Below, piece by piece: positions 36,427 to 45,399 of a stretch of DNA of 64,000 nt. Each line of letters opens with the position of its first letter. Positions within the stretch are counted from its first letter, which is position 1. Location: NCBI GenBank assembly GCA_026005135.1, contig BPKM01000007.1, forward strand, positions 67,001-131,000, in the 5' to 3' direction. The position numbers were made by a program, and so were the translations under genes. The DNA is from Leptospiraceae bacterium (GTDB taxonomy: Bacteria; Spirochaetota; Leptospiria; Leptospirales; Leptonemataceae). Below the pieces are notes generated by a model. It ran no database searches and was not told the DNA's origin. It worked only from the letters and a program-made list of their open reading frames with translations.

Positions 36427-37500
36427 TTAATTTCTTTTATTAAGCCATTCGATTAATGGTTTCATAACATCATTTAAGGCATTTTTACCTAAGAATAAAT
36501 CTCCATGTCCATAATCTTCGCTTGCTCCCTGTGCTCTTTCTATGATTAATAATTGTTTGTCATTAGAAGAAATATTTTCATAAACTAAGCGAATTGTATA
36601 TCCAAATCCAAGATGATCTCTTCTACCTAAAACCATTAAAGTAGGTATCTTAATATTTTTAAGATTTTCTGTATAATTAATTTTTCCATCTAAGGAATAA
36701 AAATCTCCTAATTCTAAGGCTGTTTTTAATTGTAAAGCAACTGGAGCAGCAATATTGGTTATCATATATCTTTGAGATGCTTTTATAATATCTTTATCTG
36801 TATTTTCTGGATATAAAAGAATTTCCAATAGACCTGTACGTGGCGTTAAATCTATACACATATAACTATTAAAACGTGCTATGGTTCCCATAGGAACTGC
36901 TGGTAAAATTGCAGTATTACAACTTCCTACTTTATGCCATAAACGTAACGAAGAAGTAGATAATTCAAAACTAAAGGGTGATCCAACTGTGATTAAATTT
37001 GCAATACGGGTTTCGTTAAAACTTCCAATTCTTGCATAAGCAATCATACCCCCCATAGAATGTCCAACCCAATTTACTTTTTCTGCATTTGTTTTTTCTA
37101 AGACATATTGTATGGCTGCATCAACATCATATTTTATATAATCATCAATAGAATAATTATATTTTTTTTCTCCAAAAAACCAGGAAGGTGAACCAGCAGC
37201 TTCTCTACCACGTAAATCCAGAACCCATACATCGTAACCTGCTTTCGCTAATTGAACGGCAAAGGAATTTTCTCCATTAATGGTATAATAGGTACGATTT
37301 GCCATTAAACCATGACATAAAATTACTGGATATTTTCTTTTAAATTTTTGTTGAGCTTCTTTATCAAAGAAATGTTCTAAGGTTATTTTCCAGCCATCCT
37401 TAGTTACAGGATGATGTAAATCTCCTTTAGCAGGTGTTATAGAAATGCACGACATTGTTGTTAAAAAAATGAAAAAAATCATCATATAAATTTTCTTCAT
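36427..37500 (-). CDS. Alpha/beta-hydrolase lipoprotein 2 (lipase-like)
   Basis: Predicted lipoprotein of 357 residues (lipobox TTMSC). It is a lipase-type alpha/beta hydrolase: PVILCHGLMANRTYYT near residue 60 (oxyanion strand), YDVWVLDLRGREAAGSPSW near 88, nucleophile elbow VNWVGHSMGGMIAYARIG near 145, Asp in LMVLGRRDHLGFG near 295, and His in DYGHGDLFLG near 328. All catalytic parts are visible, so an active esterase or lipase is likely. It is the first gene of a two-gene minus-strand unit with the 35539 gene. Confidence 0.85.
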   Translation of the reverse strand: MKKIYMMIFFIFLTTMSCISITPAKGDLHHPVTKDGWKITLEHFFDKEAQQKFKRKYPVILCHGLMANRTYYTINGENSFAVQLAKAGYDVWVLDLRGREAAGSPSWFFGEKKYNYSIDDYIKYDVDAAIQYVLEKTNAEKVNWVGHSMGGMIAYARIGSFNETRIANLITVGSPFSFELSTSSLRLWHKVGSCNTAILPAVPMGTIARFNSYMCIDLTPRTGLLEILLYPENTDKDIIKASQRYMITNIAAPVALQLKTALELGDFYSLDGKINYTENLKNIKIPTLMVLGRRDHLGFGYTIRLVYENISSNDKQLLIIERAQGASEDYGHGDLFLGKNALNDVMKPLIEWLNKRN

Positions 37501-37715
37501 AATGCCCCCAAATATAAATTTTATATACGAAAATTAAAAGAACCTTCCTTTTGTAAAGAAAAAATATTATTCTGTTATTGTATATATTGTAAACGATCAA
37601 TTTATATTTTCTTAAATTATTTTAGGCACATAATATTTCTACGTCTTCTTCTACAAGCTCCCTTGCCCTGTAAAATCGATGCTCTATCCTGATTTCTGTA
37701 ACACTTGTTACAAAT

Positions 37716-38060
37716 TCACGGCCAATTTCTCTTAACGGGACCCCTCAATAGAGATACCTTATCATCAAATCTTCTATAACATTCCCATTCTATTAGTAAT
37801 CTTATAATATGACTTACACTATAACCCGTCATCTCTGATATATCCTTTAATAATTGATGAATATTCTGACTTAATCTTATAGAATAATGTTCATAATCAT
37901 TACAAACTATCTGATAGATTTTTTTACTGGTTTTCTTTTGATTTGCTAATTTTTTTAGTCTTTCAATGTATTTAGAAATTAAAAACAAAAACATTTCCGA
38001 ATAGCTGGAATACTGATTTCTTAAATCCTGCAAATCATCTTTATAGGGTAAAAAAATCAT
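37716..38060 (-). CDS. DUF1564-like protein
   Basis: Protein of 114 residues starting MIFLPYKDDLQDLRNQYSSY. The C-terminal part (FDDKVSLLRG) and the core RLSQNIHQLLKDISEMTGYSVSHIIRLLIEWE have the ribbon-helix-helix-like DUF1564 pattern seen in Leptospira. The frame is open about 26 codons further upstream without an ATG, so the protein may be longer with an unusual start, or its 5' end may be lost. DUF1564 proteins occur in many copies near mobile and accessory genes. This one sits between a lipase operon and an Rpn nuclease. Confidence 0.65.
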   Translation of the reverse strand: MIFLPYKDDLQDLRNQYSSYSEMFLFLISKYIERLKKLANQKKTSKKIYQIVCNDYEHYSIRLSQNIHQLLKDISEMTGYSVSHIIRLLIEWECYRRFDDKVSLLRGPVKRNWP

Positions 38061-38358
38061 AAAGTGTAAAATTACTGTATTGCTTGATGATTCTAACTCT
38101 TCGTTAGGACTTTGGATATTTTTTTCTAGTATATGTAGCCATCAATATAATAGTCTATTTTTTATTAAAAATCTTACCAAAAAAATATAAGAAAATCATA
38201 TTTTAGAAGCAGTATTTATAGAAACTATAAATTATTACGGCGTTCTTTGATAGCTTACTATATATTATAAATAAATTTTTAGTTTAATCCAAAAAAAATT
38301 CGGTAATTAAAATTAAAAATTTTATATAGATAATTATAGGGATGAAAGGGAGGATAGA

Positions 38359-39348
38359 ATGACGATAGAAAATCAGCCCCATGATTGGTTTTTTAAGATG
38401 ATATTCAGTCTGGAAAAGAATATAGAATCATTTTTAAAATTATTTTTTCCTGATATATATAAAAATATAGTTTTGGGTTCTTTAAAATTTTATAATACAG
38501 AGAAATTATCGAAAAAATATAAAAAATTTTATTTGGATATAGCTTTTGATTGTAAATTTAAAACCCAAAAAAAAGATTTAGAAGTTCAGATATATATAGT
38601 ATTTGAACATAAATCTTATATAGATAGGCATACACCATCTCAGATATTATATTATAAAGCAGTATTAGCAGAAGAAGACGAGAAAAATAATAGGCTTTAT
38701 AAACCCGTTATACCCATTGTATTTTATCATGGGGGTAGAAAATGGCAGATACCAACTGATATACCAGAGATAGGGGAAGAAGATTTAGAAAGTAGTTTAA
38801 GAAAATATATGAATACATTAAGCTATATATTATTTGATGTATCTAAGATTGAGGATGATTATTTGCTAAAAAATTTATATTTAAATGCATATTTAATGTC
38901 TTCTTTATATGTGATGAAAAATATATTTGAGGATATAAAAAGGTTAAAGCCTATATTTGAGAAAATATTATTGGGAGAGATAGAAGATTATGTTTATATT
39001 ATACTTGACTATGCAGTATTAGTAAAGAAGGATATAGAGAATATAGAACAATTAATAGAAGAAATAACAGGAGAGGAGAAGATGATGACATTAACAGAAA
39101 AATGGAAAAGAAGGTTGGAAAGGTTTCAACAAGGATTGGAACAAGGCTTACAACAGGGTTTAGAAAAAGGAAAGTTATTAGATGCACAGGAATCAATCAT
39201 AGAAATTTTAGAAGAAAGATTTACTATTGTTCCAGAGAATATAAAAGAGAGAATAAAATCCATAGATAAAATAGAAAAATTAAAAGAATTAAGAAGAAAA
39301 TCCATCAAAGTAGATTCCTTAGAAGAGTTTATAAAACTTTTAGGATAA
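38359..39348 (+). CDS. Rpn-family PD-(D/E)XK nuclease
   Basis: Protein of 329 residues of the recombination-promoting nuclease family (PF04754, formerly putative transposase). The N-terminus PHDWFFKMIFSLEKNIESF is diagnostic. The nuclease core shows FYLDIAFDCKF near residue 60 and IYIVFEHKSYIDRHTPSQIL near 80, that is D...ExK. IPIVFYHGGRKWQ lies near 130. A Gln/Gly/Leu repeat (QQGLEQGLQQGLEKGK) near 262-278 is typical of the family tail. It has a GGGAGGA-type ribosome site. It is alone, with no neighbour partner. Confidence 0.88.
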   Translation: MTIENQPHDWFFKMIFSLEKNIESFLKLFFPDIYKNIVLGSLKFYNTEKLSKKYKKFYLDIAFDCKFKTQKKDLEVQIYIVFEHKSYIDRHTPSQILYYKAVLAEEDEKNNRLYKPVIPIVFYHGGRKWQIPTDIPEIGEEDLESSLRKYMNTLSYILFDVSKIEDDYLLKNLYLNAYLMSSLYVMKNIFEDIKRLKPIFEKILLGEIEDYVYIILDYAVLVKKDIENIEQLIEEITGEEKMMTLTEKWKRRLERFQQGLEQGLQQGLEKGKLLDAQESIIEILEERFTIVPENIKERIKSIDKIEKLKELRRKSIKVDSLEEFIKLLG

Positions 39349-39651
39349 AAAAATAAAAGGATTTTATTAAAATAAACATTCTTGTTAGTTTTGCTCTGAT
39401 GGTATGGGTGAATTTAGATATAGATTAATAACAAAGAAAATAAATTATAAATTCATATTTCTTAATATTATGTTTGTATTTGTTTTTGATATAAGATAGC
39501 TCCCATATAAGTTTTTACGTTATAAATATATTTTTAAACTTCACAAAAATTTATTATAACTACTTTTATTAACGATTTTTTAATATTATGTATTGATTGT
39601 GATTTCTTTTTTTGGTTTGAAAAATTTGTTTTATTTATAAAAAAGGTCAAT
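39349..39651. other. Intergenic gap, nothing recognised
   Basis: About 300 bp of AT-rich DNA between the Rpn gene and gmhA. No open frame of note and no hairpin with a good T-run. The promoter of gmhA presumably lies in its last 100 bp. Confidence 0.5.
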
Positions 39652-40245
39652 ATGAGTATAGATTTAATACAAAAGAATATTTTAGAATCCATCGAAACAA
39701 AACGAGAAGTGTTAAAGAAATGTATTGCTGATATAGAAAAAGCTGGTTCTATTTTAGTAGATGCTTTAAAATCGAATAAAAAAATCTTATTATGTGGGAA
39801 TGGTGGTTCTGCGGCAGATGCTCAACATATTGCAGCAGAGCTTATCATTCGATATAAAAGTTCTAACGAAAGAAAGTCTCTACCAGCAATTTCTCTTGCA
39901 ACAGATACAAGTGTATTAACTGCCTGTGGTAATGATTATGGATATGATTTTATCTTTTCTCGCCAGATAGAAGGTATTGGTATAGATGGAGATGTTTTAA
40001 TTGCTATTTCGACTTCGGGAAATTCACCCAATATTATTAAAGCAATCGAATCTGCTAAAAATAAAAATATGAAGGTTATTGTTTTAACAGGTGGGAATGG
40101 AGGAAAAATTAAAAAAGAAATGCAATCCTATGTTGATGTTATGATTATAGTTCCTTCTAATATTACTGCAAGGATTCAGGAATCCCATATATTAATTGGT
40201 CATATTTTTTGTGAATATATAGAAAAATATTTATTCCAATTTTAA
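39652..40245 (+). CDS. gmhA: Sedoheptulose-7-phosphate isomerase
   Basis: Converts sedoheptulose 7-phosphate to D-glycero-manno-heptose 7-phosphate for heptose supply to lipopolysaccharide or related glycans. The protein has 197 residues with the SIS fold: LLCGNGGSAADAQHIAAELI near residue 46, LATDTSVLTACGNDYGYDFI near 82, IAISTSGNSPNIIKAI near 116, VIVLTGGNGGK near 143 and RIQESHILIGHIFCEYIEK near 174. Ribosome site AAAGGTCA. The next gene, a ROK kinase, starts 47 bp on, which suggests a sugar-metabolism pair. Confidence 0.93.
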   Translation: MSIDLIQKNILESIETKREVLKKCIADIEKAGSILVDALKSNKKILLCGNGGSAADAQHIAAELIIRYKSSNERKSLPAISLATDTSVLTACGNDYGYDFIFSRQIEGIGIDGDVLIAISTSGNSPNIIKAIESAKNKNMKVIVLTGGNGGKIKKEMQSYVDVMIIVPSNITARIQESHILIGHIFCEYIEKYLFQF

Positions 40246-40292
40246 TTTGTTTGTCATATTGATATCATATAAATAATATAAAAAATTCAATT

Positions 40293-41282
40293 ATGGAAAA
40301 TCAAAATATAGCAATTATAGGAATGGATTTAGGTGGTAGCAATTTATTCAGCGTAGCATATGATAAAGAATTAAAAGAAATATTATATCAGGAAAAAATT
40401 GATACAGAAGCAAGAAAAGGATATAAATATGTTATTTCTAAAATTGCATCGCAAATTATTAAATTTCAGAATCTTTTAAAAGAAAAAAACTATTCTATTT
40501 TTTCTATTGGCTTAGGAATACCAGGAACAGTTGATGTTTCTAAAGGAATGGTTTATATGGCTCCTAATTTAGGATGGAATCATGTTTCTTTATTAGAAGA
40601 TTTAGAGTTAGATAAAGATTTAAAGTCCAGGATTTGTTTAATCAATGATGTAAATGCTGGTTTATATGGAGAATTGATTTCGATGGAAAAAATTCCCGAA
40701 ATTGCTGTTGCTTTTTTTTGTGGTACCGGTATTGGTGGTGCTATAGCTATTAATGGCCAATTAATTACCGGTATAAATGGTTCTGCTGGAGAAGTAGGTC
40801 ATATGATTGTTAAAAAAAAGGGAAAGCGATGTTTATGTGGAAGAAAAGGATGTCTCGAAGCCTATATAGGTAAATGGGCTTTAAATGTAAAAATACAGAG
40901 AAATATTATAAAAAACGAAAAAACATTATTAAAAAAAATTATTAAATATGATTTATCAAAAACTCCTATAAAATCGTCTTCTTTAAAAAAAGCATATTTA
41001 GAGGGTGATTCCTATACACGTAAATTATTGGAAAAATATTATTGTTCCTATCTGGGGGCTGGTATCAGTCAGGTGATCAATTTTATTAATCCAGAAGTTA
41101 TTGTATTAGGTGGTGGTATAATGGAAGCATTAGGTGAATATTTATTACCATATATTTATAAATATGTAGAAAAATTTTCTATTACGAGACCACCTAAATT
41201 TTATTTAGCTCAATTAGGGGATTATGCTGGACCTATTGGATCTGCCTATTATTCCTATAATTATTTTATAAAACAAGAATAA
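40293..41282 (+). CDS. ROK-family sugar kinase (glucokinase-like)
   Basis: Protein of 329 residues of the ROK family. ATP- and sugar-binding motifs are GMDLGGSNLFSVAY near residue 10, LGIPGTVDVSKGM near 73, INDVNAGLYGE near 112, and GTGIGGAIAINGQLITGING near 136. The ROK signature GSAGEVGHMIVKK is followed by the zinc motif CLCGRKGCLEAYIG (CxCGxxGCxE) near 178. The substrate is likely glucose, but N-acetylglucosamine, mannose or heptose-type sugars cannot be excluded. Its position after gmhA fits a role in sugar phosphate supply. Confidence 0.88.
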   Translation: MENQNIAIIGMDLGGSNLFSVAYDKELKEILYQEKIDTEARKGYKYVISKIASQIIKFQNLLKEKNYSIFSIGLGIPGTVDVSKGMVYMAPNLGWNHVSLLEDLELDKDLKSRICLINDVNAGLYGELISMEKIPEIAVAFFCGTGIGGAIAINGQLITGINGSAGEVGHMIVKKKGKRCLCGRKGCLEAYIGKWALNVKIQRNIIKNEKTLLKKIIKYDLSKTPIKSSSLKKAYLEGDSYTRKLLEKYYCSYLGAGISQVINFINPEVIVLGGGIMEALGEYLLPYIYKYVEKFSITRPPKFYLAQLGDYAGPIGSAYYSYNYFIKQE

Positions 41283-41363
41283 TAAAAAATCTATAAAATA
41301 ATCCAAAAAAACTAAAAAAAGGTTGCCAGCAGAAGTAATGATAATTATATTGTATTTAATAAA

Positions 41364-41384
41364 AATTTAGAATAAGTCTAAATT
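41364..41384 (+). promoter_or_regulatory. Palindromic operator candidate before the peroxiredoxin gene
   Basis: Perfect inverted repeat AATTTAGA-ATAAG-TCTAAATT, 27 bp before the ATG and within a likely promoter (TTGTAT at 41350, weak -10 at 41373). Size and position fit a Fur/PerR-family operator. Confidence 0.45.
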
Positions 41385-41411
41385 AAAAACAACTTTAAAT
41401 GGAGGAAAATT

Positions 41412-42020
41412 ATGGAAAAAGAAAACAAATGTTTACAGGTAGGTCAAAAAGCCCCAGAATTTACAGCGGAAGCGGTAATAGGAAAACAATTTAAAACAAT
41501 TTCCTTATCAGATTATAAAGGGAAATATGTGGTTTTATTCTTCTATCCATTGGATTTTACATTTGTATGTCCAACTGAGATTACAGCTTTTGATGATATG
41601 TACGAAGAATTTCAAAAAGTAGGTGCAGAGGTGATTGGTGTTAGTGTTGATAGTAAATTCAGCCATTTAGCCTGGATTAACACACCAAGAAAAGAAGGTG
41701 GTTTAGGTGATATTAAATTTCCTCTTGTTTCTGATATAACAAAAGAGATTTCAAGAAAATATAATGTGTTAATTGAAGAAGCTGGTGTTTCTCTAAGAGG
41801 TGTATTTATTATTGATCCCAAAGGAATTTTAAAGGTATCTATAGTTAACAACAATAATGTAGGAAGAAATGTAAAAGAAGTTTTAAGACTTGTTAAAGCT
41901 GATAAATTTGTAGAAGAACATCCTGGAGAAGTATGTCCAGCAAACTGGGATGAAGGTATGGAAACAATGAAGGCAGATATCGTAGGTGCAAAAGAATATT
42001 TCAAAAAACACGCTTCTTAA
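41412..42020 (+). CDS. 2-Cys peroxiredoxin (AhpC/Prx1 type)
   Basis: Reduces hydrogen peroxide and organic peroxides. The protein has 202 residues: N-terminal [13 protein letters not shown], peroxidatic Cys in [20 protein letters not shown] near residue 50, [20 protein letters not shown] near 75-94, [14 protein letters not shown] near 130, and resolving Cys in [13 protein letters not shown] near 174. Both Cys are in place, so it is a typical 2-Cys enzyme. The strong ribosome site TGGAGG lies 6 bp before the ATG, and codon choice suggests high expression. It is flanked by a palindromic operator candidate and a perfect terminator; no reductase gene is near. Confidence 0.95.
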   Translation: MEKENKCLQVGQKAPEFTAEAVIGKQFKTISLSDYKGKYVVLFFYPLDFTFVCPTEITAFDDMYEEFQKVGAEVIGVSVDSKFSHLAWINTPRKEGGLGDIKFPLVSDITKEISRKYNVLIEEAGVSLRGVFIIDPKGILKVSIVNNNNVGRNVKEVLRLVKADKFVEEHPGEVCPANWDEGMETMKADIVGAKEYFKKHAS

Positions 42021-42033
42021 TAAAAATATTCTG

Positions 42034-42066
42034 GCTGAGATCATTAATAGATCTCAGCTTATTTTA
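42034..42066 (+). terminator. Terminator between peroxiredoxin and glycosyltransferase
   Basis: Perfect 9-bp stem GCTGAGATC / GATCTCAGC with loop ATTAATA, followed by TTATTTTATT. It also serves the convergent gene, whose stop codon overlaps its tail. Confidence 0.88.
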
Positions 42067-43311
42067 TTGATTTTTTTTATAATAATCTTCAATTACCTGT
42101 TCATATAATGCTTCCAGTTTTTTAGCACATTCATAAATATCATGCTGCCTTGCTATTACTATACTATTTTGAGAAAATTTTTTAAATTTATCTATATCAT
42201 TTAGTATTTCAATTGTTTTTTCTGCAATAGTTTTATAATCTCCGGGTTCAACCGTATATCCATTTATATCATTTTGAATTAATTCTGGTAATGCAAAAGA
42301 ATTTACACCAACACATGGTAATCCACATGACATTGCTTCTAAAACAACCAATCCTTGAGTTTCCATGGTTGACGCTGTTAAAAAAATATCATATAAAGGA
42401 TAAATCTTTGGTAGTTCTGAACGATCGACAAAACCATGAAATATAACAGAATTGTAAATATCTAAAGCTCTTGCTTCGATTTTTAAAGATTTTAAAGCTG
42501 GGCCATCTCCATAAATATCTAAGGTAGCATCTGGAATTTGTTTTTTTATTTCATAAAAAGCTCTTAATATTACATCGCAATTTTTTTCGTAAGAAATCCT
42601 ACCTACATGAAGTAACTTAGGAGGATTATTGGGTCTTTCTTTGGGTTTTCCTTCGAACATTTGAAAATCAATTCCATTAGAAATAACAGCTATTGGCTTT
42701 TTTACACCTTTTTGTAATAGTTCTTTTTTTATTAATTCTGTTGGTGTTATTATAACTTCGCATGTTTCATAAAACGTATTAGTATATTTCCATAATAATG
42801 CTTTTTTAATAGCACCTGTTGTTTTATTTTCAATTTTTTCTAAGTTTTTTTTGATTTTTTTCCCAAGAATAAAGTAGTCCATTAATTTATCAATATTTAA
42901 TAAACGATATAAAGATAAATACATTTCCTGTTCCGAAATTAAAGTATGATAAGTTCCTACCATTGGTACCTTATACATTTTAGATGCCATTAAAGCATAT
43001 TGTCCTAATAAGCCAGGTGTTTGCAAATGTATTAACTCAGCACCAAATTCTTTAACAGCTTTTTTAATTTTTTTATGGGAAGGTAATACAATTTTTACAT
43101 CTGGATAGGAAGGTAAAGGAGCATTTTTAAATCGATATACTTTTATATTAGGATGTAATTCTATTTCGATTCTTTCGTCTTCTTTATATTTAGGTGCGCA
43201 GATAGTAAATTCATGACCTTTTTCCGCTAAAATATTACAAAACTGATAAACCGATATAGCAACACCATCAATTTTAGGTAAAAATGTATCTGTAAAAATA
43301 GCAATTTTCAT
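42064..43311 (-). CDS. GT4-family glycosyltransferase
   Basis: Protein of 415 residues of the GT-B fold, family 4. It starts IAIFTDTFLPKIDGVAISVY. The acceptor domain has LIHLQTPGLLGQYAL near residue 95 and VGTYHTLISEQEMYLSLYR near 118. The donor domain has VISNGIDFQMFEG near 207, LLHVGRISYEKNCDVILRAF near 232, and the EX7E pair in ASTMETQGLVVLEAMSCG near 322. This resembles diacylglycerol glucosyltransferases and phosphatidylinositol mannosyltransferase-like enzymes, so a glycolipid product is plausible. GGAG lies before the ATG. It is the last gene of a possible four-gene minus unit. Confidence 0.85.
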   Translation of the reverse strand: MKIAIFTDTFLPKIDGVAISVYQFCNILAEKGHEFTICAPKYKEDERIEIELHPNIKVYRFKNAPLPSYPDVKIVLPSHKKIKKAVKEFGAELIHLQTPGLLGQYALMASKMYKVPMVGTYHTLISEQEMYLSLYRLLNIDKLMDYFILGKKIKKNLEKIENKTTGAIKKALLWKYTNTFYETCEVIITPTELIKKELLQKGVKKPIAVISNGIDFQMFEGKPKERPNNPPKLLHVGRISYEKNCDVILRAFYEIKKQIPDATLDIYGDGPALKSLKIEARALDIYNSVIFHGFVDRSELPKIYPLYDIFLTASTMETQGLVVLEAMSCGLPCVGVNSFALPELIQNDINGYTVEPGDYKTIAEKTIEILNDIDKFKKFSQNSIVIARQHDIYECAKKLEALYEQVIEDYYKKNQ

Positions 43312-43332
43312 AGCTACTCCTTCTCCTTACAA

Positions 43333-43665
43333 TTATTTTATAATCGATAAAAATTCCTGTTTTAATGGAAGTAGATATAAAAATTCTATAATAAACCACA
43401 AGCAAAAAAATAATAAAGAACATAAAATTAAACTATAAAATGATAAACTTAAAATTTTAGAATCACAAACATCCCAGTCTTTTTTCTGTTTTCTTAAAAG
43501 CCAGTATAAGAAATGTTTTAGTTTATTAGTTCTATAAAATTCTATAAGTATAATACATAAGGCTATAGGAATGATAAAATATCGCAATATAGGGAAAAAC
43601 GATAAAATAACAAGAAGGTAAGAAAAAAGTAGAAAAATAAAATGAAATATTTTTTTAATTGTCAT
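43333..43665 (-). CDS. Small integral membrane protein, unknown
   Basis: Protein of 110 residues with three predicted membrane segments: IFHFIFLLFSYLLVILSFF, FIIPIALCIILIEF and the long LILCSLLFFCLWFIIEFLYL. The basic stretch NKLKHFLYWLLRKQKKDWDV lies between the second and third. No family was recognised. It is 5 bp after the LEA-like lipoprotein gene and 21 bp before the glycosyltransferase gene, and is probably cotranscribed with both. Confidence 0.6.
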   Translation of the reverse strand: MTIKKIFHFIFLLFSYLLVILSFFPILRYFIIPIALCIILIEFYRTNKLKHFLYWLLRKQKKDWDVCDSKILSLSFYSLILCSLLFFCLWFIIEFLYLLPLKQEFLSIIK

Positions 43666-43670
43666 ATTCT

Positions 43671-44561
43671 TTATTGATTTAAAATTAATTGTCCTTTTCT
43701 ATCAATGGGTATTAAGAATTGATTGAAATCTACATCTTCAAATTGAAATCCAAGATCACCCTTTATAAAGTAATCTATATTTTTGTTTGTTATTAACATA
43801 TCATAAATATTTTTTAATGAATCTGTAAGAGAAATTTCTGTAGAAATATCAATGATATGACTTCTTGTAGGTTCCTGTGGAAGATTTTTTATACTTAATA
43901 TTTTTTGACTTCCTAATTGAAATATTAAATCATTTTTAGATAAAGTAAAAAGAGAACCACCTTCATTTTCAATTAGTAGTTTTAGATTAATACTGAGTTT
44001 AGGAGCACCTACGGTAAAATCCTGGAATTTTATATTTTTTAATTGTATATTTAAATCTTCTATGGAAATTTTTGGTAAAAATGCTGGAATACTTTTTTCT
44101 ACATTAAAGGGTACATGAACATTTTTGGGTAGTCCAGGAATATCAAGAGGAAAATCTACTCCACCAATCATACTTAATTTAATATTTTTTTGGGAAGAAA
44201 AATTACTAACAATTTTAGCAATATCAGCAAATTTTAATTGTAAATAAATGGGAATATGCACAGAAGAATTAGCTGCTATCTGAAATTTATCTGATTGATA
44301 CTTACTTAATAATTGATCATTAATTTTTATATCAAATTTTAATTGAGATTCTGGTAGACCAAATTTGTAATAATTAATTAATTCTGAATCAATTTTTAAA
44401 ATTATACCAGAAAGTTTAACATCATGTAATTTTATTTCGTGAATTTTAAATTCTGGATCCTTTTGCATAAAGATCTTTTGTAAGATAGTACAATAAGATA
44501 ATGTATTTAACAAAAACATAATAATAATTATTCTTAGGAATGATCTACTTTTTACTGACAT
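43671..44561 (-). CDS. LEA14/WHy-domain-like lipoprotein
   Basis: Predicted lipoprotein of 296 residues (hydrophobic start, lipobox LSYC). Two tandem beta-sandwich units of the LEA14/WHy kind can be seen: FKIHEIKLHDVKLSGIILK with IDSELINYYKFGLPESQLKF near residues 37-80, and IEDLNIQLKNIKFQDFTVGA near 170-200 with LKLLIENEGGSLFTL. Such proteins usually sit in the periplasm and bind lipids or act in stress. GGAGG lies 7 bp before the ATG inside the previous gene, whose end overlaps by 10 bp. Function is unknown. Confidence 0.6.
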   Translation of the reverse strand: MSVKSRSFLRIIIIMFLLNTLSYCTILQKIFMQKDPEFKIHEIKLHDVKLSGIILKIDSELINYYKFGLPESQLKFDIKINDQLLSKYQSDKFQIAANSSVHIPIYLQLKFADIAKIVSNFSSQKNIKLSMIGGVDFPLDIPGLPKNVHVPFNVEKSIPAFLPKISIEDLNIQLKNIKFQDFTVGAPKLSINLKLLIENEGGSLFTLSKNDLIFQLGSQKILSIKNLPQEPTRSHIIDISTEISLTDSLKNIYDMLITNKNIDYFIKGDLGFQFEDVDFNQFLIPIDRKGQLILNQ

Positions 44562-45292
44562 GTTAAACCTCCATCAATAACGATATATTGTCCAGTCATA
44601 TAAGATGAATAATCTGATGCAAGAAATAAGGCAGCCCCTACAATGTCCTCAGGTTTACCTAATCGTTTTAAGGGAATGTTTTCGAGAATTTTATTTTTTA
44701 ACTCTTCTCTTTTTTGCATATTCTCTGTCATATCTGTTTCTATAAAACCAGGACATATTGCATTGACTCGAAAATTGGAATTTGCCCATTCTATTGCCAA
44801 GGATTTCGTTAGTTGTAAAACTGCTCCTTTTGTTCCACTATAAATTGATGCTAACATTGTACCTACTAAACCTAAAATAGAGGCAATATTTATAATGTTT
44901 CCTTGTTTTATTTTATATTTTTTTTGTAATTTATAGTAAGTTTGGCATAAAAAAAATGCACCTTCAAAATTTGTTTCTATGATTTTTCGAACTTCTTCTT
45001 CTTTAAATAGAGAAGCTGGTGTATTAGAAGAAATACCAGCATTATTTATCAAACAATCAATACGACCTTCTTTTTCGTATATTGGTAATAACGTTTTTTC
45101 TGCAACTTGAAAATTTCTTACATCATAGATAACAGGATAAATATTTTCTTTAAGAAGTTCATCCTTATATTGTTCATTTCTAATAGAGCCGTAAACAATG
45201 GCTCCATGTTCAACAAAACCTCTAGCAATTGCTCTTCCAATTCCCCTACTAACACCTGTAATAAATACAATTTTATCTTTTACAGAAAACAT
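44552..45292 (-). CDS. FabG-like short-chain dehydrogenase/reductase
   Basis: Protein of 246 residues of the classical SDR family: VFITGVSRGIGRAIARGFVE near residue 9, INNAGISSN near 82, catalytic Ser in NIASILGLVG near 138, YSGTKGAVLQLTKSLAIEW (YxxxK) near 153, and RVNAICPGFIETDMTEN near 177. It ends with ASDYSSYMTGQYIVIDGG. This is the usual 3-oxoacyl reductase type, NADPH-dependent, but no fatty-acid genes are adjacent and the substrate is open. It overlaps the LEA-like gene by 10 bp. Confidence 0.85.
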   Translation of the reverse strand: MFSVKDKIVFITGVSRGIGRAIARGFVEHGAIVYGSIRNEQYKDELLKENIYPVIYDVRNFQVAEKTLLPIYEKEGRIDCLINNAGISSNTPASLFKEEEVRKIIETNFEGAFFLCQTYYKLQKKYKIKQGNIINIASILGLVGTMLASIYSGTKGAVLQLTKSLAIEWANSNFRVNAICPGFIETDMTENMQKREELKNKILENIPLKRLGKPEDIVGAALFLASDYSSYMTGQYIVIDGGLTCQ

Positions 45293-45399
45293 AAAGCAAT
45301 ATTGCTTTGATTTAAATATTCGTAAAGTAAAAAATATATGTATAATATGTTAAAATTATATATTGATTTTTGTATATTTTATTTTATATACTATAGCAA

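Noticed and set aside
41612-42004. Minus-strand frame of 130 codons inside the peroxiredoxin gene
   Set aside because: It is a shadow of a strongly supported gene on the other strand and has no recognisable family.
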